NCBI GenBank assembly: GCA_030635045.1
Contig: DAOVZP010000027.1
Span: forward strand, 1-10,245
Direction of reading: 5' to 3'
Length of the DNA stretch: 10,245 bases
Source of the DNA: Bacteroidota bacterium
Lineage (GTDB): Bacteria; Bacteroidota; Bacteroidia; Bacteroidales; B18-G4
This document shows positions 6,015 to 10,245 of this stretch, piece by piece (within the stretch, counting starts at the first letter, position 1; the number at the start of each line of letters is the position of its first letter). The notes below the pieces were generated by a model. It made no database searches. It was not told the origin of the DNA and saw nothing but the letters and a program-made list of their open reading frames with translations. A program made the position numbers and the translations under genes.

Positions 6015-8171
6015 ATGAATATTGAGGAAATGAAGAACGCCCACAAAACGCTGAAAAAGTGGTCGTACGAATGGAAACCCCTCCAAAGGGGATATACCGA
6101 CAAGACATTGTATATCAATGTTTCTGACAATGAAATAAAAGAAAAGGCTGTTCCCGCTGAGATGAAAGAGAAATTCATCGGTGGTAAAGGCTATGGCCTC
6201 AGGCTTTTATGGGACGGGACAAAGCCCGACACAAAATGGAACGACCCGGAAAACGAGATCAACATCTCCTCCGGCCCCATCGGCGGGATCACCCAGTATT
6301 CAGGGGCGGGAAAATCCATCTGTGTTTCCATCTCCCCGCAAACCGACATTCCCATCGACAGCAATGTTGGTGGTTTCTTTGGCCCTTTCCTGAAGTTTTC
6401 GGGATTTGATGCCATCGAGCTGCAGGGCAAAGCCGAAAAAGATATTATGATCTATATCGATGGTGTTGACCATAGCATTGAGATCTTTGAGGCTCCATTG
6501 GAACCTATGGACAGCCATGAGCTGGTTGAAGTCCTCACTGAGATGTATGCCGTTGATGACAAAGACAAGAAAAACATTGCCGTGATATCCACGGGCGCTG
6601 CTGCAGGACACTCGCTCATAGGAATGCTCAATTTTAGTTTCTATGATCCCAAAAGGAAGAAAGTCAGGCTGAAACAAGCCGGCCGCGGAGGTATCGGAAC
6701 AGTATTCCGCGACAAGAAGATCAAGGCGATCGTTTGCCGTATTCCCGGCGTGAAAGGGAATCTGAACGATGTTAAAGACCTGCAGGCCATCATGGAACGT
6801 GGCAAGACCTTTAACAAAGAAATGCGTGAGCTGGATGACGACCAGGCCGAAATGAGGACCAAGGGCACAGCCCACCTCGTGAATATCATGAATGATTACG
6901 ACCTCCTGCCCGTTCACAATTATAAATTCGGAAGCCATCCCGAAGCCGATGCCATCCATGGTGACGTATGGAAAGCACGCTTTACACAGGGTATTCCTGA
7001 CGGTTGCTGGATCGGTTGTAACATGGCCTGCGCCAAAGGTGTTGATGAATACCTGGTGAGGACCGGCCCTTATGCCGGACAGAAAGTGATCGTCGACGGG
7101 CCTGAATATGAAAATGCCGGCGGCCTCGGGGCTAATTGTGGCATCTTCAACCCCGACTATGTTATCGAATCAAACTTCTACTGCGATACCTATGGCATTT
7201 GTACCATTACCTGGGGTACCCTCCTGGCCTTTATCATGGAATGCTATGAAAACGGCATTCTCAATGAGGAGCGCACCGGTGGCCTCAAGATGAACTTCGG
7301 CAATGCCGACTCAGCCATGGACCTGATACACCAGCTGGCACGCGGCGAAGGCTTTGGCCTGGTTGCCGGGCTTGGCGTACGCAAGATGAAAAAGATCTTC
7401 AGTGAAAAAGGCTGGGGCGATGCTGACTTCCTGCAAGACATAGGCATGGAAAACAAAGGCCTCGAATATTCAGAATATGTCAGTAAGGAATCCCTCGCCC
7501 AGCAGGGCGGATTCGCCATGACCAACAAAGGGCCACAGCATGACGAAGCATGGCTCATCTTCATGGATATGGTGAACAACCAGATCCCAACATTTGAAGA
7601 TAAGGCAGAAGCACTTCATTATTTCCCGATGTTCCGTACATGGTTCGGACTGGTTGGCCTTTGCAAGCTTCCATGGAATGATGTGGAGCCTTCCAACAAT
7701 GCCGAAACAGATGAACCCGCCAAGGTACCCGAGCATGTCGATAATTATGTAACCATCTACAGTGCTGTTACAGATAAACCCTTCAGCAAAGAGGAGATGA
7801 TCCGTATGTCGGAAAGGGTATATAACTTCCAGCGCATATTTAACCTGAGAAGAGGTTATGGAATGAGAGCACATGATGCACAACCATATCGCGCAGCAGG
7901 ACCGGTAACCAACGAGGAATATGAATCAAGGGCTGAACGCTACGACAATCAGCTGAAAGATCTTCTTGGCATTGATCCTGAAGGAAAGACTACCACTGAG
8001 AAAAAGGCCATTATGCGAGAGTACAGGGAAGATCAGTATGAAAAATTGCTCGATGCCGTATACCTCCGCAGGGGATGGACCAATAACGGTGTGCCAAAGA
8101 TCTCTCACCTTAAAGACCTCGGCATGGATCTGCCGGAGCTGATCGAGGTGATAAAACCACATCAGGAATAG
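6015..8171 (+). CDS. Aldehyde:ferredoxin oxidoreductase (AOR) family tungsto/molybdoenzyme
   Basis: AOR-family enzymes hold a bis-pterin tungsten (or molybdenum) centre and a [4Fe-4S] cluster; characterised members oxidise aldehydes to acids with ferredoxin or reduce acids. The 718-residue protein shows the N-terminal domain (about 25-245), with FIGGKGYG (54-61), SSGPIGG, GGFFGPFLKFSGFDAIELQGKA and RGGIGTVFRDKKIKAIVC. The C-terminal domains carry cluster ligands Cys331, Cys335, Cys339 and a later Cys550 (GLVGLCKLPW). GPEYEN (Glu364) and KGPQHDEAW (His509) are probable active-site motifs. Three features are unusual: an extra 25 or so N-terminal residues before GYTDKTLYINV, a CX3CX3C spacing where P. 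furiosus AOR has CX2CX3C, and a length about 110 residues above archaeal AOR. No ferredoxin or FAD subunit gene is adjacent, so it is probably a single-subunit enzyme using soluble ferredoxin. Substrate unknown. Codons 5976-6014 are open but lie in the promoter. Confidence 0.93.
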   Translation: MNIEEMKNAHKTLKKWSYEWKPLQRGYTDKTLYINVSDNEIKEKAVPAEMKEKFIGGKGYGLRLLWDGTKPDTKWNDPENEINISSGPIGGITQYSGAGKSICVSISPQTDIPIDSNVGGFFGPFLKFSGFDAIELQGKAEKDIMIYIDGVDHSIEIFEAPLEPMDSHELVEVLTEMYAVDDKDKKNIAVISTGAAAGHSLIGMLNFSFYDPKRKKVRLKQAGRGGIGTVFRDKKIKAIVCRIPGVKGNLNDVKDLQAIMERGKTFNKEMRELDDDQAEMRTKGTAHLVNIMNDYDLLPVHNYKFGSHPEADAIHGDVWKARFTQGIPDGCWIGCNMACAKGVDEYLVRTGPYAGQKVIVDGPEYENAGGLGANCGIFNPDYVIESNFYCDTYGICTITWGTLLAFIMECYENGILNEERTGGLKMNFGNADSAMDLIHQLARGEGFGLVAGLGVRKMKKIFSEKGWGDADFLQDIGMENKGLEYSEYVSKESLAQQGGFAMTNKGPQHDEAWLIFMDMVNNQIPTFEDKAEALHYFPMFRTWFGLVGLCKLPWNDVEPSNNAETDEPAKVPEHVDNYVTIYSAVTDKPFSKEEMIRMSERVYNFQRIFNLRRGYGMRAHDAQPYRAAGPVTNEEYESRAERYDNQLKDLLGIDPEGKTTTEKKAIMREYREDQYEKLLDAVYLRRGWTNNGVPKISHLKDLGMDLPELIEVIKPHQE

Positions 8172-8233
8172 CAAAATAAGCTTTTTCAAACTTCTCAACC
8201 ATAACTAAAAGCCTTTTTTATATATTTGCCCAC

Positions 8234-8257
8234 CGATATGTTTATCTTTGCATAACG
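8234..8257. promoter_or_regulatory. Operator-like palindrome over the promoter of the ModE-like gene
   Basis: CGATATG (8234-8240) and CATAACG (8251-8257) form an inverted repeat with one mismatch in seven and a 10-nt spacer. The spacer contains the end of the -7 box TATCTTTG (8243-8250). The element matches the AOR upstream element at 17 of 24 positions: positions 1-7, 10, 14-21 and 23. Covering the -7 box, it would suit autorepression. The outer arms resemble those of the E. coli ModE operator. Because TATCTTTGCA is itself a frequent Bacteroidota promoter string, part of the right-half match may be promoter similarity; the left half CGATATG is not explained that way. Confidence 0.6.
8243..8250 (+). 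promoter_or_regulatory. Bacteroidota -7 box of the ModE-like regulator gene (TATCTTTG)
   Basis: This is a perfect TAnnTTTG match followed by CA, placed for a leader of about 23 nt before the ATG at 8278. A second perfect match, TATATTTG, lies 22 bp upstream (8221-8228) and could be an alternative promoter. Neither has a clear TTG at the -33 distance. The gap 8172-8277 shows no convincing terminator for the AOR gene, so read-through from it is possible. Confidence 0.6.
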
Positions 8258-8277
8258 GCACGAAGATCAATAAGCAC

Positions 8278-8655
8278 ATGGGCAAAAGAGGAAAATCAAA
8301 CCGTTTTAACGTTTTCTTGAATTATAAGCTATGGTTATCATCCATGAGCGGGGATGGCATTATATCGGAGGTAGTGTATACTTTACTGAACGGTATCAGG
8401 GACAAAGGCTCATTGAAGGCTGCCGCCGAAGCTGCAGGCATCAGCTATCGCAAAGCATGGGGCGACCTGAAGCAGGCAGAGTCCATGCTGGGTTATGACC
8501 TGACAGAAAAGACCCGTGGTGGGAAGAAAGGCGGACATTCGGAGCTAACACCGGCGGCCAAGAAACTTCTGGAAGCTTATGCCGCACTCCAGGAAAAGCT
8601 GGATGATGCTGTGGAAGAAGCCTACCTGGAGTTAAAAAAGAAGATGGAGAATTAA
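8278..8655 (+). CDS. Stand-alone ModE-type winged helix-turn-helix regulator
   Basis: This is a probable DNA-binding regulator, 125 residues. The N-terminal wing strand NYKLWLSS is followed by ISEVVYTLLNGIRDKGSLKAAAEAAGISYRKAWGDLKQAE, the helix-turn-helix typical of the ModE N-terminal (LysR-like) domain. A wing, LTEKTRGGKKGGHSELTPAAKKLLEAY, comes next, and a C-terminal coiled coil-like helix (about 90-125) can dimerise. The molybdate-binding Mop/TOBE domains of full ModE are absent, so the ligand, if any, is not evident. I start at ATG 8278; a TTG at 8248 is inside the -7 box. Palindromes over its own promoter and before the AOR gene suggest self- and AOR regulation. It is followed after 16 bp by the TiaS-like gene, likely in one operon. 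Confidence 0.85.
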   Translation: MGKRGKSNRFNVFLNYKLWLSSMSGDGIISEVVYTLLNGIRDKGSLKAAAEAAGISYRKAWGDLKQAESMLGYDLTEKTRGGKKGGHSELTPAAKKLLEAYAALQEKLDDAVEEAYLELKKKMEN

Positions 8656-8671
8656 TTTTTAAGCATGCCTG

Positions 8672-9433
8672 ATGGATATAAATGGCCATATAAATTTGCT
8701 GATCGGCATCGATGACACCGATAATGCCGAAAGCCGCGGCACCGGGTTTCATGCCAGGCAGCTGGCACATGCACTCGAGGCATCGGGACATGCGAAGGTT
8801 AACGGGATCACCAGACACCAGCTTTTCGTAAACTCTGCCATCAGGTATACTTCCCAGAATAGCTCAGCCTGCATCAACATGCTTAGCGACAACATTAAAG
8901 AGACTGGTAAAATATGTGAAGATTACCTGGTCAGGCACAGTGCCCCCGGCTCTGATGCCGGCTTATGCATCGCAGCCTATGATGAGATCACAGAAGAGAT
9001 AATGGATTGGGGCATGAGGGCTAAATATGAGGTTTTGAATATGCCGGGCGCTTTTGACATCGCAAACCGGTCAGGCATTTACCTGCAAGGCTTTACCGGA
9101 AACCATGAAGGAATTATCGGAGCCATGGCGGCAATAGGGCTGCATGCAACAGGCAACGATGGCAGATTTATCTGGCGCAAAGGCCGGAAAGAACTAAGAG
9201 ACATAGCAGCCGGCGTTTTTACTGCAAAGGAAATAATGAATGTGCTGGAACTTGATGCAATATCATGCCTTCAGGGTGAAAGCCCTGAACAAGATGATAA
9301 AATTTATATCAATGACTGGGTACGCCCGATACTGAAAAACCATAAAGCTGTTTTAATAACTGAAAAATCCGAAAAACATGATGAATATGAGTGGAAACTT
9401 ACCGCAAAGGAACTCATCCGAACAATCTCTTAG
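8672..9433 (+). CDS. TiaS-like (DDTD-motif) protein, truncated relative to archaeal TiaS
   Basis: Archaeal TiaS (tRNA-Ile2 2-agmatinylcytidine synthetase) modifies the wobble cytidine using ATP and agmatine. This 253-residue protein shows the hallmark GIDDTDN (12-18) with RGTG (22-25), then GITRHQLFVN (45-54), RYTSQNSSACIN (58-69), and a distal LQGFTGNHEGIIGAMAAIGLHATGNDGRFIW typical of the kinase-like and ferredoxin-like parts. The C-terminal OB-fold and zinc-ribbon that bind tRNA in the roughly 420-residue archaeal enzyme are missing. Bacteria use TilS/lysidine for this tRNA, so the tRNA role is unlikely and the true substrate is unknown. Its place between a ModE-like regulator and a membrane protein, next to an AOR, suggests a function tied to Mo/W cofactor or aldehyde metabolism. 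The 3' end overlaps the next ORF by up to 56 bp. Confidence 0.75.
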   Translation: MDINGHINLLIGIDDTDNAESRGTGFHARQLAHALEASGHAKVNGITRHQLFVNSAIRYTSQNSSACINMLSDNIKETGKICEDYLVRHSAPGSDAGLCIAAYDEITEEIMDWGMRAKYEVLNMPGAFDIANRSGIYLQGFTGNHEGIIGAMAAIGLHATGNDGRFIWRKGRKELRDIAAGVFTAKEIMNVLELDAISCLQGESPEQDDKIYINDWVRPILKNHKAVLITEKSEKHDEYEWKLTAKELIRTIS

Positions 9434-9980
9434 CAGGAACACTGCCCTGGTCCTGGAGATGTTTTTGCTGATGATGGCAGGGGCATTTGCCATGTTTCTG
9501 CATTACAGGTTACGGATACCATTGAATATTCCCGGTCATCATGGCCTCGAATTTATGGGCATATTTGTGTTGATCAGGTTGGGATCCAACGTACGCTATG
9601 CTGCATCGATAGCAAGCCTTGGTGTCGGGATCTTCCTGCTATTACCGGGCATGGGAGCAAGCAATCCTTTGCATAGTTTCGGATACTTGCTACCCGGACT
9701 TGTTCTGGACTCATTATACATGCTTGGCAGCAAACGCTTTCAAATGTTCCTGCTAATTAGCTTCATTGCGGGATTCGCATATATGAGCATCCCGTTAAGC
9801 AGATTTTTTGTTACGCTCATAACAGGCTTTCCCAACCCGGCCTTTATCAAGTTCGGCACAACATATACCATCCTGAGTTTCTTTTTCTTTGGTATGCTTG
9901 GCGGCTTGCTTGGATACGGAATGAACAGCGTTAAAACATCATTCAGAAAATCGGACGATGAACAGAAAACAACTGAATAG
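9378..9980 (+). CDS. Small polytopic inner-membrane protein of unknown function
   Basis: I do not recognise this family with confidence. The 200-residue ORF has five or six hydrophobic segments (about 23-41, 57-69, 73-91, 102-117, 121-141, 162-182), a hydrophilic N-terminus and a charged C-terminal tail. Gly-rich turns such as GHHGLEFMG and FGMLGGLLGYG and the overall size recall small substrate-binding (S) components of ECF transporters, but no diagnostic motif supports this. In-frame ATGs at 9378, 9381, 9387 and 9459 are possible; the first overlaps the TiaS-like gene by 56 bp, the last leaves a 25-bp gap but removes part of the first hydrophobic segment. The overlap in either case points to co-transcription with the regulator and TiaS-like genes. 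Confidence 0.7.
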   Translation: MMNMSGNLPQRNSSEQSLSRNTALVLEMFLLMMAGAFAMFLHYRLRIPLNIPGHHGLEFMGIFVLIRLGSNVRYAASIASLGVGIFLLLPGMGASNPLHSFGYLLPGLVLDSLYMLGSKRFQMFLLISFIAGFAYMSIPLSRFFVTLITGFPNPAFIKFGTTYTILSFFFFGMLGGLLGYGMNSVKTSFRKSDDEQKTTE

Positions 9981-9984
9981 CATC

Positions 9985-10245
9985 ATGCTTAAATACCGGT
10001 GGGTATTATTGCTGGCTGTTATTTCCACCCTTACCCTATCATGCCAAAAAGATGAGGAAAACAGCCCTCCCCTTATCCGGCTTATCAAAGAAACCGGATA
10101 TATTCATTCCGATACCAATATCGCCCCGGGGAACGAGTTCCGGATCAAAGTATTGATGCAAAAAAGCGATCTTAATCTGACCAATTTCCTTATTGATGTT
10201 TATACCGATACTGTCAGTCATTACTTTGATACCGGGATGAACACT
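9985..10245 (+). CDS. Predicted lipoprotein, 3'-truncated by window edge
   Basis: An open frame runs from the ATG at 9985 to the window end (87 codons, no stop). The N-terminus is a lipoprotein signal peptide: basic MLKYRW, hydrophobic VLLLAVISTLT, then the lipobox LSC with the acylated cysteine at residue 20, followed by QKDEENS. The start is 4 bp after the stop of the membrane-protein gene; an in-frame ATG at 9958 would overlap it by 23 bp and lengthen the basic region. The mature part (SPPLIRLIKETGYIHSDTNI, then an APGNEF turn and LTNFLIDVY) has the look of an N-terminal beta-sandwich domain of Bacteroidota surface lipoproteins. Function unknown; probably the tail of the same operon. Confidence 0.75.
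   Translation, partial: MLKYRWVLLLAVISTLTLSCQKDEENSPPLIRLIKETGYIHSDTNIAPGNEFRIKVLMQKSDLNLTNFLIDVYTDTVSHYFDTGMNT

Noticed and set aside
6300..6959. 219-codon minus-strand open frame
   Set aside because: It is antisense to conserved AOR motifs; the plus-strand frame is certain.
8172..8220. Rho-independent terminator after the AOR gene
   Set aside because: T-rich stretches near 8181 and 8213 follow only 4-6 bp AT-rich palindromes with loops that are too small; not convincing.
8278..8655. Full-length ModE (molybdate sensor)
   Set aside because: Only the N-terminal wHTH is present; no Mop/TOBE domain follows before the stop, and the next gene is unrelated.

Overview
The window looks like a chromosomal segment of an anaerobic or facultative member of the Bacteroidota (Bacteroidales or Marinilabiliales type). 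Reasons: the exbB-exbD-tonB-folC gene order, the near absence of Shine-Dalgarno sequences, perfect TAnnTTTG -7 promoter boxes in front of several genes, and a lipoprotein with a short Bacteroidota-style signal peptide. No tRNA, rRNA, CRISPR array, transposase or phage gene was seen.

Layout. At the left edge (1-1262, minus strand) is most of an NhaD-type Na+/H+ antiporter whose C-terminus lies outside the window. Divergent from it is a tight plus-strand cluster (1524-4769): exbB, exbD and tonB, the proton-driven motor that energises outer-membrane TonB-dependent receptors, followed by folC (folylpolyglutamate/dihydrofolate synthase). folC converges on a minus-strand pair, thiF-thiS (5636-4847), an E1-like adenylyltransferase and a Gly-Gly-ended ubiquitin-like sulfur carrier. 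An intergenic region of about 378 bp (5637-6014) full of short repeats, and carrying a clean palindrome, separates this pair from a large aldehyde:ferredoxin oxidoreductase (AOR) family tungsto/molybdopterin enzyme (6015-8171). Downstream come a stand-alone ModE-type winged-helix regulator, a truncated homologue of archaeal TiaS (DDTD motif), a small polytopic membrane protein and a lipoprotein cut by the right edge.

The most interesting part is 4847-9980. An AOR is flanked by a sulfur-carrier/adenylyltransferase pair of the kind that makes the pterin dithiolene, and by a one-domain ModE-like regulator. A 24-bp palindromic element (CGATATG-N7-TTTGCATA-N-C, 17 of 24 positions identical) occurs both upstream of the AOR gene and across the -7 box of the regulator gene, suggesting the regulator controls itself and the AOR. 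The TiaS-like and membrane proteins in the regulator's operon have no obvious role and are candidates for new tungsten/molybdenum-cofactor functions.

A second theme is intergenic repeats. Three gaps carry different heptanucleotide tandem arrays, and one gap adds a nonanucleotide array and CACAAAGG-type repeats. The array between folC and thiS is a terminal inverted repeat that supplies the stop codons of both convergent genes.
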